Shown piece after piece: positions 18,485 to 27,228 of a stretch of DNA of 64,000 bases. Below the pieces are notes generated by a model. That model had not been told where the DNA came from and made no database searches. It worked only from the letters and a program-made list of their open reading frames with translations. The stretch is from positions 1 through 64,000 of the forward strand of contig JBFMFB010000001.1 of assembly GCA_040752115.1 (NCBI GenBank), read 5' to 3'. How positions within the stretch are numbered: the stretch's first letter is position 1; each line of letters starts with the position of its first letter. The stretch comes from JBFMFB01 sp040752115 (lineage in GTDB: Bacteria > Pseudomonadota > Gammaproteobacteria > Burkholderiales > Sulfuricellaceae). A program made the translations under genes and the position numbers.

Positions 18485-18549
18485 GGCTGAAGGTGGAAGG
18501 ATGAAGGATGAACGACGGGGCGCTTCGCTTCATCCTTCCGCCTTCAGCC
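18485..18549. repeat. Inverted heptamer-derived hairpin between rpoZ and spoT
   Basis: A 21-bp arm (18485-18505, GGCTGAAGG and GGAAGGATGAA) is complementary, with one mismatch, to 18529-18549 (TTCATCCTTCC and GCCTTCAGCC). The arms are made of GGATGAA-type heptamers also present at ridA/recG. The earlier spoT start (ATG 18508) sits beside the left arm and the later one (18565) just after the right arm, so folding could decide which is used. Confidence 0.8.
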
Positions 18550-20679
18550 TTCCGCCTTCCGCAAATGCCCGAATCCGCCCAGCTCACCCAACTCCTTTCC
18601 TCCTACCTCAAACCTGAGGATATCGCCCAGGTCGAGGAAGCCTTTCGCGCCGCAAAAACGGCGCACGAAGGACAGCTCCGCGTCAGCGGCGAAGCCTACA
18701 TCTCCCATCCGGTGGCGGTCGCCACCATCCTCGCCGGCTGGCATCTCGACGCCCAGGCGCTGATGGCGGCGCTGCTGCACGACGTAGTCGAGGACACGCC
18801 AACCACCAAGAACGAAATCAGCGAAAAATTCGGCAAGCAGGTAGCCGATCTGGTGGACGGCGTCTCCAAGCTCGACAAGATCGAATTCCAGAGCGAGGCT
18901 CACGCCCAGGCGGAAAACTTCCGCAAGATGCTGCTGGCCATGGCGCGCGACGTGCGGGTGATCCTGATCAAGCTGGCCGACCGCCTGCACAACATGCGCA
19001 CACTGGAGGCGATGCAGCCGGAAAAGCGGAACCGCATCGCCCGCGAGACGATGGAAATCTACGCCCCGATCGCAAACCGCCTCGGGCTGAACAACATCTA
19101 TGACGAACTCGAAGACCTGAGCTTTCGCTACCTCTACCCCACCCGCTACGCCGTCCTGTCCAAGGCGGTCAAGGCCGCGCGCGGCAACCGGCGCGAGGTG
19201 GTGGGAAAAATCCTGGAGGCGATCAAGCAGCGCCTGGTTGAGGCCGGCATCGAGGCGACCGTGACCGGGCGCGAAAAACACCTCTACAGCATCTACAAGA
19301 AGATGCAGGGCAAGAACCTGGCGTTTTCCGAAGTATTCGACATCTACGGCTTCCGCGTCATCGTCAAGGACACGCCCACCTGCTACCTCGCGCTGGGCGC
19401 GCTCCACAGCCTGTACAAGCCGATCCCCGGCAAATTCAAGGACTACATCGCGATCCCCAAGGCCAACGGCTACCAGTCGCTGCACTCCACCCTGTTCGGC
19501 CCGTTCGGCACACCGATCGAAGTGCAGATACGGAGCGAGGAAATGCACCGCATCGCCGAGGCGGGGGTGGCATCCCACTGGCTATACAAGAACGGCGATG
19601 CCAGCCTCAACGAGGTGCAGCGCAAGACCCACAAATGGCTGCAGAACCTGCTCGACATCCAGAGCGAAAGCCGCGACGCGGCCGAATTCCTGGAGCACGT
19701 GAAAGTCGACCTGTTTCCCGACGAGGTGTACGTCTTCACCCCCAAGGGCAACATCATGGCGCTGCCGCGCGGGGCGACCGCCGTGGATTTTGCCTACGCG
19801 GTGCACACCGACGTCGGCAACCGTTGCGTGGCGGTCAAGATCAACCACGAAGTGGCGCCGCTCCGCACTGCGCTCAGGAACGGCGACCACGTCGAGATCA
19901 TTACTGCGGCGCATGCCAAGCCCAATCCGGCCTGGCTCAACTACGTCATCACCGGCAAGGCGCGCTCGCACATCCGCCATTTCCTCAAAACCATGCAGTA
20001 CGAGGAGTCCGCAGCTCTGGGCGAACATCTGCTGAACCAGGCGCTGCGCGGGCTGCAGGCCGACCCCAGGAACATCGGCGAAGCCAACTGGGAAAGGCTG
20101 CTGCGCGATGCCGGCGTAAAATCCAGGCAGGAAATCCTCGCCGACATCGGCCTCGGCAAGCGCCTCAACGTGGTCGTAGCGCGTCAGTTGCTAGCGCTTG
20201 GCGAAAGCCACCCGCTGGAACACAAGCCGCTCGGAGCGGTGACCATCCGCGGCAGCGAAGGCATGGCCGTGCAATTCGCCGGATGCTGCCGCCCCATTCC
20301 GGGCGACCCGATCCTCGGCTTCATCAACAAGGGCAAGGGGCTGGTGATCCACACCCACGACTGCCCGACCATCGCGCAATTCCGCAACGACCCCGACAAA
20401 TGGGTGGACGTCGAATGGGATCCGGCGATCAAGAAGATGTTCGACGTCAACATCAAGCTGGTAGTGGCGAACCAGCGCGGCGTCCTGGCCAAGGTCGCTG
20501 CGGCCATTGCCGACGCGGCTTCCAACATCGACAACATCAGCATGGAAGAGGAAAGCGGCAGCGCCTACACCACCATCTACTTCACCCTGCAGGTGGAAAA
20601 CCGCCAGCATCTGGCAGGCGTGATGCGCGCCCTGCGCCAGATTCCGGAAGTGGTGCGGATCAGCAGAATGAAAGGCTGA
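18508..20679 (+). CDS. spoT: Bifunctional (p)ppGpp synthase/hydrolase
   Basis: Rel/SpoT stringent-response enzyme, 723 residues from ATG 18508 or 704 from ATG 18565. From the latter start the HD hydrolase site HDVVEDT is at about 72-78, followed by the synthase domain with YSIYKKMQ and YGFRVIVKD, a TGS domain (VYVFTPKGNIMALPRGATAVDFA) and a C-terminal ACT domain. Both enzymatic halves keep their key motifs, so it should make and degrade (p)ppGpp. ATG 18508 has a ribosome-site-like GGAAGGATGAAGG made by the heptamer repeat; ATG 18565 matches the family N-terminus (MPESAQLTQLLSSYL) but has no clear site. Confidence 0.95.
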   Translation: MNDGALRFILPPSAFRLPQMPESAQLTQLLSSYLKPEDIAQVEEAFRAAKTAHEGQLRVSGEAYISHPVAVATILAGWHLDAQALMAALLHDVVEDTPTTKNEISEKFGKQVADLVDGVSKLDKIEFQSEAHAQAENFRKMLLAMARDVRVILIKLADRLHNMRTLEAMQPEKRNRIARETMEIYAPIANRLGLNNIYDELEDLSFRYLYPTRYAVLSKAVKAARGNRREVVGKILEAIKQRLVEAGIEATVTGREKHLYSIYKKMQGKNLAFSEVFDIYGFRVIVKDTPTCYLALGALHSLYKPIPGKFKDYIAIPKANGYQSLHSTLFGPFGTPIEVQIRSEEMHRIAEAGVASHWLYKNGDASLNEVQRKTHKWLQNLLDIQSESRDAAEFLEHVKVDLFPDEVYVFTPKGNIMALPRGATAVDFAYAVHTDVGNRCVAVKINHEVAPLRTALRNGDHVEIITAAHAKPNPAWLNYVITGKARSHIRHFLKTMQYEESAALGEHLLNQALRGLQADPRNIGEANWERLLRDAGVKSRQEILADIGLGKRLNVVVARQLLALGESHPLEHKPLGAVTIRGSEGMAVQFAGCCRPIPGDPILGFINKGKGLVIHTHDCPTIAQFRNDPDKWVDVEWDPAIKKMFDVNIKLVVANQRGVLAKVAAAIADAASNIDNISMEEESGSAYTTIYFTLQVENRQHLAGVMRALRQIPEVVRISRMKG

Positions 20680-20716
20680 GCGTCGCACGGCAAGATAGAA
20701 ATTTTTTGGAGGATTC

Positions 20717-21100
20717 ATGACCAGGCAAATCATTTCCACCCCCAACGCCCCCGCCGCCATCGGCACCTATTCCCAGGCGGTGAAGGCCGGCGATACCGTT
20801 TACCTTTCCGGCCAGATCGGCCTTGACCCCGTCACCATGCAGATGGTGGAAGGCATCGACGCGCAGGTTCGCCGGGTATTCGACAACCTCAAGGCCGTCG
20901 CTGCTGCGGCGGGCGGCAGCCTTGCCGACGTGGTCAAGCTGAATATCTTTCTTACCGACCTGTCCCACTTCGCCCTGGTCAACGAAATCATGGCCGCCTA
21001 CTTCAGCCAGCCCTACCCGGCGCGAGCCGCGGTGGGCGTGGCGGCGCTGCCGCGCGGCGCGCTGGTGGAAATGGACGCGGTGCTCGTTCTTGAAGGATGA
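20717..21100 (+). CDS. ridA: RidA-family enamine/imine deaminase
   Basis: 127-residue RidA (YjgF/YER057c/UK114) protein that hydrolyses reactive enamine/imine intermediates formed by PLP enzymes. It has the conserved IISTPNAPAAIGTYSQAV start, the GQIGLDP strand and the catalytic arginine in YPARAAVGVAALPRGALVEMD. A strong GGAGG precedes the ATG. Its last codons and stop (GAAGGATGA) belong to the heptamer repeat that also forms the recG start. Confidence 0.96.
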   Translation: MTRQIISTPNAPAAIGTYSQAVKAGDTVYLSGQIGLDPVTMQMVEGIDAQVRRVFDNLKAVAAAAGGSLADVVKLNIFLTDLSHFALVNEIMAAYFSQPYPARAAVGVAALPRGALVEMDAVLVLEG

Positions 21101-21121
21101 AGGATGAAGGCGGAAGGATGA
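21090..21121. repeat. GGATGAA heptamers at the ridA/recG junction
   Basis: Direct copies of a GGATGAA-type heptamer, with a GGCGGAA variant between them. The tract includes the ridA stop (TGA at 21098-21100), two possible recG starts (ATG 21097 and 21118) and ribosome-site-like GAAGGA/GGAAGG. The same words make the hairpin before spoT. Confidence 0.7.
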
Positions 21122-23226
21122 ATGCACTCCCCAAGCGCTTGGCTTCATCCGCCAGCGAAGAGGCGGCCGCTCCCTCATCCTTCCCCAAATCCCTTCAGCC
21201 CAAGCTGGCAAAGCTCGGGCTGCGCACTTCGTCCGACCTCCTGCTGCACCTGCCGCTGCGCTATCTGGACGAAACCCATCTCTACCCCATCGCCGATGCG
21301 CCGTTCGATCGTGAAATCCAGGTCGAAGGCGAAATCGTCCATGCCGAAGCCCGATTCCGTCCGCGCAAGGCGCTGGTGTGCCAGGTACGCGACGCGAGCG
21401 GCGAGCTGTTCGTGCGTTTCCTGCACTTCTATCCCAGCCAGATCAAGGCGCTCGTTCCGGGAAAGCGCCTGCGCCTGTTCGGCGAGCTGCGCCGCGGTTA
21501 TTTCGGGGCGGAAATGGTGCACCCGCAGTATCGGATCGTCGGCGCAGTCGAGCCGCTGGCCGAGGCGCTGACGCCGGTCTATCCGACCACCGCCGGGCTG
21601 TCCCAGCGCGCCCTGCGCAAGCTCATCCTGGAAGCGCTGGCGGCCGGCGAGCCCGGCGATACCCTGCCGGACGAACTGCGGCGGCGGCTCGAACTGCCGG
21701 GCTTTGCCGAAAGCCTCACCTACCTGCACCAGCCGCCGCCCGATGCGCCGCTTGCCGCGCTGGAGGAAAAGAACCACCCCGCGTGGCGGCGGCTCAAGTT
21801 CGACGAGCTGCTGGCGCAACAGCTCTCCATGCGCCGGCACCACAACCGCCGCCGCGAGCGCGGTGCGCCTGCGCTGGCTGCGAAAAACCGGCTCACTGCC
21901 GCACTGCTGGCCAGCTTGCCGTTTGCGCTCACCGGCGCCCAACAGCGCGTCGTGGCCGAAATTGGCCGCGACCTGGCCCGCCCCCACCCGATGCAGCGCC
22001 TGCTGCAGGGGGACGTAGGCAGCGGCAAGACAGTCGTCGCCGCGCTGGCCGCACTGCAGGCGGCCGAAAACGGCTTCCAGGCCGCGATCATGGCGCCGAC
22101 CGAAATCCTTGCCGAGCAGCATTTCGCCAAGCTGTCGGCCTGGCTCGAACCGCTCGGCGTGCGCGTGGCGTGGCTCGCAGCCGGTCTGGCGAAAAAAGAA
22201 AAGCAGACGGCGCTGGCGGCTGTGGCGCAGGGCACCGCGCAGCTCGCGGTCGGCACCCACGCCCTGTTCCAGGATCAGGTCGAATTCAGCAAATTGGGGC
22301 TCGCCATCGTCGATGAACAGCACCGCTTCGGCGTTCACCAGCGTCTGGCGCTGCGGCAGAAAGGCGCCACTGCCGGTAAAACAACGCCTCACCCCTCACC
22401 CCTCACCCCTCACCTGCTCATGATGTCCGCTACGCCCATCCCGCGCACGCTATCGATGAGCTATTACGCCGACCTGGACGTCTCCACCATCGATGAACTG
22501 CCGCCCGGCCGCACGCCGGTGGTCACCAAACTGGTGGCCGACACCCGGCGCGAAGAAGTGATCGCCCGGGTGCGCGACGCCTGCCTCAAGGGGCGGCAGG
22601 CCTATTGGGTCTGTCCGCTGATCGAGGAATCCGAAGCGCTGCAGCTCAAGACCGCGCTGGAAACCTTCGAGACCCTGACCCTGACCTTTCCCGACCTCAA
22701 GGTCGGCCTGGTGCACGGGCGGATGCACGCGCGCGACAAGGCGGCGGTGATGGAAGCCTTCAAGGCCGGCGACATCCAGCTTCTGGTCGCCACCACGGTG
22801 ATCGAGGTCGGCGTGGACGTGCCCAACGCCTCGCTCATGGTGATCGAACACGCCGAGCGCATGGGATTGAGCCAGCTTCACCAGTTGCGCGGGCGGGTGG
22901 GGCGCGGTGCGGCGCAAAGCGCCTGCATCCTGCTCTACCAGACGCCGCTGTCGGACACCGCGCGCGCGCGGCTCAGGATCATCTACGAGAACACCGACGG
23001 CTTCGAAATCGCCCGCCAAGACCTCGCCCTGCGCGGCCCCGGCGAATTCATGGGTGCACGCCAGAGCGGCGCGCCCCTGCTCAGGATCGCCGACATCACG
23101 CGCGACCAGGACCTGATCGAGACCGCGCGCCGGGTCGCGGACGAACTGCTGGCCGAAAATCCGCAAGCGGCGGAACGCCATTTGCAACGCTGGCTGGGCG
23201 GTGCCGAGGAGTATTTGAAGGTATAA
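21097..23226 (+). CDS. recG: ATP-dependent DNA helicase RecG
   Basis: Replication-fork-remodelling and branch-migrating helicase of 709 residues (702 from ATG 21118). Order: N-terminal wedge/OB region, Walker A GDVGSGKT (305-312), DEQH-box region IVDEQHRFG near 405, then helicase motifs including MSATPIPRTLSMSYYADLD and QLRGRVGRG. Between LRQKG and the MSATP motif, four perfect CCTCACC heptamers are translated (roughly residues 431-440, TPHPSPLTPH), an insertion relative to usual RecG. Loss or gain of one unit would frameshift the gene. The start overlaps the ridA stop. Confidence 0.96.
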   Translation: MKDEGGRMNALPKRLASSASEEAAAPSSFPKSLQPKLAKLGLRTSSDLLLHLPLRYLDETHLYPIADAPFDREIQVEGEIVHAEARFRPRKALVCQVRDASGELFVRFLHFYPSQIKALVPGKRLRLFGELRRGYFGAEMVHPQYRIVGAVEPLAEALTPVYPTTAGLSQRALRKLILEALAAGEPGDTLPDELRRRLELPGFAESLTYLHQPPPDAPLAALEEKNHPAWRRLKFDELLAQQLSMRRHHNRRRERGAPALAAKNRLTAALLASLPFALTGAQQRVVAEIGRDLARPHPMQRLLQGDVGSGKTVVAALAALQAAENGFQAAIMAPTEILAEQHFAKLSAWLEPLGVRVAWLAAGLAKKEKQTALAAVAQGTAQLAVGTHALFQDQVEFSKLGLAIVDEQHRFGVHQRLALRQKGATAGKTTPHPSPLTPHLLMMSATPIPRTLSMSYYADLDVSTIDELPPGRTPVVTKLVADTRREEVIARVRDACLKGRQAYWVCPLIEESEALQLKTALETFETLTLTFPDLKVGLVHGRMHARDKAAVMEAFKAGDIQLLVATTVIEVGVDVPNASLMVIEHAERMGLSQLHQLRGRVGRGAAQSACILLYQTPLSDTARARLRIIYENTDGFEIARQDLALRGPGEFMGARQSGAPLLRIADITRDQDLIETARRVADELLAENPQAAERHLQRWLGGAEEYLKV
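22387..22414. repeat. Four perfect CCTCACC heptamers inside recG
   Basis: 28 bp of exact tandem CCTCACC. Because neither 7 nor 28 is a multiple of three, slippage by one or two units disrupts the reading frame between the two helicase motor motifs. Confidence 0.93.
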
Positions 23227-23240
23227 TTCCTGTTTTTTCC

Positions 23241-23367
23241 AGCCACGAATGACACGAATGTTCACGAATTGTCTTCACGAAGCATTAGCGCGTTTTAGTC
23301 GGACACGTGCCTGCGGCTTATTCAACGCCGGTTTTATTCGTGTCAATTCGTGTCATTCGTGGCCAAA
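23241..23367. repeat. CACGAAT palindrome, copy 4 (recG/ubiC)
   Basis: Left arm GCCACGAATGACACGAAT then TTCACGAATTG; right arm ATTCGTGTCAATTCGTG ending TCATTCGTGGCC. About 65 bp separates the arms. It fills the whole gap between recG and ubiC. Confidence 0.88.
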
Positions 23368-23409
23368 GAATGGGCTTCGGAGCACCGCTGCCTTCGAGTT
23401 CCGCGGCGC

Positions 23410-23949
23410 ATGAAATCCATCCCTCAACAATGGCTGCGCCGCCTGCCGGGCGTGTGCCACCGCTACCGCCCATGGCTGCTGGACCGCGGCTCGCTGACGC
23501 GCCGCATCCAGGAGCGCTGCGCCGCGTTCAGCGTGCGCAAGGTGCGCCAGCGCCGCGCCAGGGCCAATGTGGATGAAACGGTGCTGGTCGGGCTGCGGCC
23601 GACGGTGCGCACCGGCGTGCGCGAAGTCTATCTGTATTGCGGGGAAACGCCGGTGGTGTTCGCCCACAGCGTGCTGCCGGAGAAAAGCCTGCGCGGCGCC
23701 TGGGGGGGATTGGGCCGGCTCGGCAGCAAGCCGCTGGGCGCGGTGCTGTTCGACAACCCGAACGTCCGGCGCACGCCGCTGCAATTCAGGAAGGTGAACC
23801 CGCACCACAATCTTTACCGGCGGGCTTGCCGCGAGCTGAGCAGCCCCCCTTCCACCCTGTGGGCGCGCCGCTCCGTGTTCAGCCTGCACGGCCGCCCGAT
23901 CCTGGTGACCGAGGTGTTCCTGCCCGGCATTCTGGAGCTGCCGCAATGA
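23410..23949 (+). CDS. ubiC: Chorismate pyruvate-lyase
   Basis: 179-residue enzyme converting chorismate to 4-hydroxybenzoate plus pyruvate, first step of ubiquinone synthesis. It has the typical basic N-terminus, the conserved arginine region VREVYLYCGETPVVFAHSVLP, and the C-terminal FLPGIL motif. ATG 23410 is chosen because the longer frame from 23350 begins in the CACGAAT palindrome. The stop overlaps the ubiA ATG (ATGA), so they are translationally coupled. Confidence 0.92.
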   Translation: MKSIPQQWLRRLPGVCHRYRPWLLDRGSLTRRIQERCAAFSVRKVRQRRARANVDETVLVGLRPTVRTGVREVYLYCGETPVVFAHSVLPEKSLRGAWGGLGRLGSKPLGAVLFDNPNVRRTPLQFRKVNPHHNLYRRACRELSSPPSTLWARRSVFSLHGRPILVTEVFLPGILELPQ

Positions 23950-24818
23950 ATCTCACGGAGCGCCTGACCCTGTACGAAAAGCTGATGCGGCTGGACAAGC
24001 CGATCGGCATCCTGCTGCTGCTGTGGCCGACGCTGTGGGCGCTGTGGGCGGCCTCCGGCGGCCATCCGAACTGGGCGATCCTGTGGATTTTCGTGCTCGG
24101 CACGGTGCTGATGCGCTCCGCCGGCTGCGTGGTCAACGACTATGCCGACCGCAACTTCGACCCCTTCGTCGAGCGCACCAAAAACCGGCCGCTGGCCGCC
24201 GGCCTGGTCAGCAGGAAGGAAGCCCTGCTGCTCGCCGCAGTGCTGGTCGTGCTCGCCTTCCTGCTCGTGTCCAGGCTCAACCGTCTCACCATCCTGCTGT
24301 CGCTCGGCGCGCTGTTCCTGGCGGTGAGCTACCCCTTCACCAAGCGCTTTCTCGCCATTCCCCAAGCCTACCTCGGCATCGCCTTTGGCTTCGGCATTCC
24401 AATGGCCTTCGCCGCCCAGACCAATGCCGTCCCCGCCGTCGCCTGGGCGATGCTGGTGGCCAACGTATTCTGGGCAGTGGCCTACGACACCGAATACGCC
24501 ATGGTGGACCGCGACGACGATCTCAAGATCGGTATCAAGACTTCCGCCATCACCTTCGGCCGTTTCGACGTGCTGGCGGTGATGCTGTGCTATGCAGCAG
24601 CGCTCGGCATCCTGGCCGCGGTCGGCGTGCAGCTCGGACTGGGCTGGGCGTATTACGGCGGGTTGACTGCCGCGGCTGCCATCGCCGGCTACCACTACGC
24701 GCTGATCAGGAACCGCGAACGGGGGTCGTGCTTCAAGGCCTTCCTGCACAACAACTGGCTCGGCGCGGCGGTGTTCGCCGGACTCGCGCTCGACTACCTG
24801 CTCAGGAGCCAATCGTGA
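23946..24818 (+). CDS. ubiA: 4-hydroxybenzoate polyprenyltransferase
   Basis: 290-residue integral membrane prenyltransferase that attaches the polyprenyl tail to 4-hydroxybenzoate. Both aspartate-rich motifs are present: NDYADRNFD at 64-72 and YDTEYAMVDRDDD at 180-192. About eight or nine hydrophobic helices span the chain. ATG at 23946 overlaps the ubiC stop, and its TGA overlaps the GTG of the next gene. Confidence 0.96.
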   Translation: MNLTERLTLYEKLMRLDKPIGILLLLWPTLWALWAASGGHPNWAILWIFVLGTVLMRSAGCVVNDYADRNFDPFVERTKNRPLAAGLVSRKEALLLAAVLVVLAFLLVSRLNRLTILLSLGALFLAVSYPFTKRFLAIPQAYLGIAFGFGIPMAFAAQTNAVPAVAWAMLVANVFWAVAYDTEYAMVDRDDDLKIGIKTSAITFGRFDVLAVMLCYAAALGILAAVGVQLGLGWAYYGGLTAAAAIAGYHYALIRNRERGSCFKAFLHNNWLGAAVFAGLALDYLLRSQS

Positions 24819-25159
24819 TCGACCCGAACACCAAAGAACAATCGGCCAAGACCGCTGCCACCCTGGCCTACGCCCTGCAGGCGCTGTCTTTCGTGGTCGG
24901 CATCAGCTTCCTCGCCGCGGTCATCGTCAATTACGTCAAGCTGGACGACGTCCGCGGCACCTGGATCGAATCGCACTTCCGCTGGCAGATCCGCACCTTC
25001 TGGTTCGGCCTGCTGTGGGGCGCCATCGGCGGCATCCTGATGCTGGTGCTGGTCGGCTGGTTCGTCCTGGTCGCCGATGCCGCCTGGATCATCTACCGCA
25101 TCGCCAAGGGCTGGCTGGCATTGAACGACGGCAAGCCGATGTACGCGGCACCCCGCTAA
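24815..25159 (+). CDS. DUF4870-like small membrane protein
   Basis: 114-residue protein starting at GTG 24815, overlapping the ubiA stop. It has two or three membrane spans (AYALQALSFVVGISFLAAVIV; FWFGLLWGAIGGILMLVLVGWFVL) and the C-terminal YRIAKGWLALNDGKP typical of DUF4870/Tic20-like proteins. The family has no established role. Overlap with ubiA suggests co-expression, not necessarily a role in ubiquinone synthesis. Confidence 0.82.
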   Translation: MIDPNTKEQSAKTAATLAYALQALSFVVGISFLAAVIVNYVKLDDVRGTWIESHFRWQIRTFWFGLLWGAIGGILMLVLVGWFVLVADAAWIIYRIAKGWLALNDGKPMYAAPR

Positions 25160-25330
25160 AAACGGGATTCACCACGAATGACACGAATTTACACGAATGT
25201 TCACGAATAATCAGCGTGTTGTCCAAGTGGCTGCCTCATCGAGCCGGTAAACCGAAAATATAGGTTATCCAAATGTTTTAATTCGTGTTTATTTGTGTAA
25301 ATTCGTGCCATTCGTGGTTAAACGCTTTTT
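25160..25330. repeat. CACGAAT palindrome, copy 5 (DUF4870/hemerythrin)
   Basis: Left arm ACCACGAATGACACGAAT, then TTACACGAATGTTCACG; right arm AATTCGTGTTTATTTGTG ending GCCATTCGTGGT. It separates the membrane-protein gene from the hemerythrin gene on the same strand. Confidence 0.87.
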
Positions 25331-25344
25331 TCCAGGATCAGTCC

Positions 25345-25767
25345 ATGAAACGCTGCCCCCAACTGCGCGACCTCTCCAACGACCACCACCCCGCCCTATC
25401 GCTGGCGCTACGCGCCAAAAAAACCGCTGCCAACCCGGAAGCGGATGTCGCCGCGCTCTGGCGCGAAATCGCCGAACGCTTTCCGACGGAAATGGAACCG
25501 CACTTCAGGATCGAGGAAGAAGCACTGCTGCCGGCGCTGGAGCGCGCGGGCGAAAAGGAAGTCGTCCAGCACACCCTGGCGCAGCATGAAGCCATCCGCC
25601 ACTGCCTTGCCGGCGCGCACGACCGCGAAGCGCTGGCGCGCTTCGCGCAACTTCTCGACGACCATGTACGCTTCGAGGAGCGCATGCTGTTCGAAATCGC
25701 CCAGGACTGCCTAGGGGCGGACGATCTCGAAGTGGTGCGCCGCGCCTCCGCCAAGGAGGCATCGTGA
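25345..25767 (+). CDS. Hemerythrin HHE-domain protein
   Basis: 140-residue single-domain hemerythrin-like protein. The four-helix HHE pattern is visible: D13-H14-H15 near the start, EPHFRIEEEALLP, QHTLAQHEAIRH, and DDHVRFEERMLF. Such domains bind a di-iron centre and sense or carry O2, NO or iron. ATG 25345 is chosen because the longer frame runs into the palindrome. Its stop overlaps the GTG start of ubiD, which links it to quinone synthesis. Confidence 0.9.
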   Translation: MKRCPQLRDLSNDHHPALSLALRAKKTAANPEADVAALWREIAERFPTEMEPHFRIEEEALLPALERAGEKEVVQHTLAQHEAIRHCLAGAHDREALARFAQLLDDHVRFEERMLFEIAQDCLGADDLEVVRRASAKEAS

Positions 25768-27227
25768 AATACCACGACCTTCGCGACTTCATCGCCCAAC
25801 TCGAAAAACAAGGCGAACTGAAGCGCATCAAGACCGAAGTCGATCCCAAACTCGAAATGACGGAAATCTGCGACCGCGTACTGCGCGCGGGGGGACCGGC
25901 GATTCTGTTCGAGAAGCCGAAGGGGCATTCCATCCCGGTGCTGGCCAATCTGTTCGGCACGCCGAAGCGCGTGGCGATGGGCATGGGCGAGGATTCGGTG
26001 GAGGCGCTGCGCGGGGTGGGCAAGCTGCTGGCCTTCCTCAAGGAGCCGGAGCCGCCGCAAGGATTGAAGGATGCCTGGGACAAGCTGCCGGTGCTGAAGC
26101 AGGTGCTGGCCATGTCGCCGAAAGAGGTCAGGAGCGCGCCCTGCCAGGAAATCGTATGGGAAGGCCAGGACGTGGATCTGGCGAAACTCCCCATCCAGCA
26201 CTGCTGGCCGGGCGACGTCGCGCCGCTCGTCACCTGGGGCCTGGTGGTGACCAAGGGGCCGTACAAGAAGCGCCAGAACCTCGGCATCTACCGCCAGCAG
26301 GTGATCGGGCCGAACAAGCTCATCATGCGCTGGCTGGCGCATCGCGGCGGCGCGCTGGATTTCCGCGACTTCCAGGAAGCGCACCCGGGCGAGCCGTTCC
26401 CGGTGGCGGTGGCGCTCGGCGCCGATCCGGCCACCATCCTCGGCGCGGTCACGCCGATCCCGGACACCGTCAGCGAGTACCAGTTCGCCGGCCTGCTACG
26501 CGGGGCAAAAACGGAAATCGTGAAGTGCGTGAGCTGCGACCTGCAGGTGCCCGCCAGCGCCGAAATCGTGCTGGAAGGCTACATCGCGCCGGGCGAGACG
26601 GCGCTGGAAGGCCCCTATGGCGACCACACCGGCTATTACAACGAGCAGGCCGAATTCCCGGTGTTCACCATCACCCGCATCACCATGCGGCGCGATCCGA
26701 TCTACCACAGCACCTACACTGGCAAGCCGCCGGACGAGCCGGCGGTGCTGGGCGTGGCGCTGAACGAGGTGTTCGTGCCGCTGCTACAGAAGCAGTTTCC
26801 GGAGATCGTCGATTTCTACCTGCCGCCGGAAGGATGCAGCTATCGCATGGCCGTGGTCAGCATGAAGAAGCAGTACGCCGGCCACGCCAAGCGGGTGATG
26901 TTCGGCGTGTGGAGCTTCCTGCGCCAGTTCATGTACACCAAGTTCATCATCGTGGTGGACGACGACATCGACATCCGCGATTGGAAAGAGGTTATCTGGG
27001 CCGTCACTACCCGTATGGACCCGGCGCGCGACACGCTTCTGATCGAAAACACCCCGATCGACTACCTCGACTTCGCCAGCCCGGTTTCCGGCCTGGGCGG
27101 CAAGATGGGGCTGGACGCGACCAACAAGTGGCCGGGCGAAACCAGCCGCGAATGGGGCAGGCCGATCGTGATGGACGAGGCGGTCAAGAAGCGGGTGGAT
27201 GCGATGTGGTCGGAATTGGGGCTGTAG
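25764..27227 (+). CDS. ubiD: UbiD-family decarboxylase
   Basis: 487-residue prenylated-FMN-dependent 3-octaprenyl-4-hydroxybenzoate carboxy-lyase. It shows YHDLRDFIAQLEKQGELKRI, the central PFPVAVALGADPATIL, the catalytic E-R-E region (EGPYGDHTGYYNEQAEFPV) and the C-terminal WGRPIVMD. GTG at 25764 overlaps the hemerythrin stop. UbiX, which makes the prenyl-FMN cofactor, is not in the window. Confidence 0.96.
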   Translation: MKYHDLRDFIAQLEKQGELKRIKTEVDPKLEMTEICDRVLRAGGPAILFEKPKGHSIPVLANLFGTPKRVAMGMGEDSVEALRGVGKLLAFLKEPEPPQGLKDAWDKLPVLKQVLAMSPKEVRSAPCQEIVWEGQDVDLAKLPIQHCWPGDVAPLVTWGLVVTKGPYKKRQNLGIYRQQVIGPNKLIMRWLAHRGGALDFRDFQEAHPGEPFPVAVALGADPATILGAVTPIPDTVSEYQFAGLLRGAKTEIVKCVSCDLQVPASAEIVLEGYIAPGETALEGPYGDHTGYYNEQAEFPVFTITRITMRRDPIYHSTYTGKPPDEPAVLGVALNEVFVPLLQKQFPEIVDFYLPPEGCSYRMAVVSMKKQYAGHAKRVMFGVWSFLRQFMYTKFIIVVDDDIDIRDWKEVIWAVTTRMDPARDTLLIENTPIDYLDFASPVSGLGGKMGLDATNKWPGETSREWGRPIVMDEAVKKRVDAMWSELGL

Positions 27228-27228
27228 C

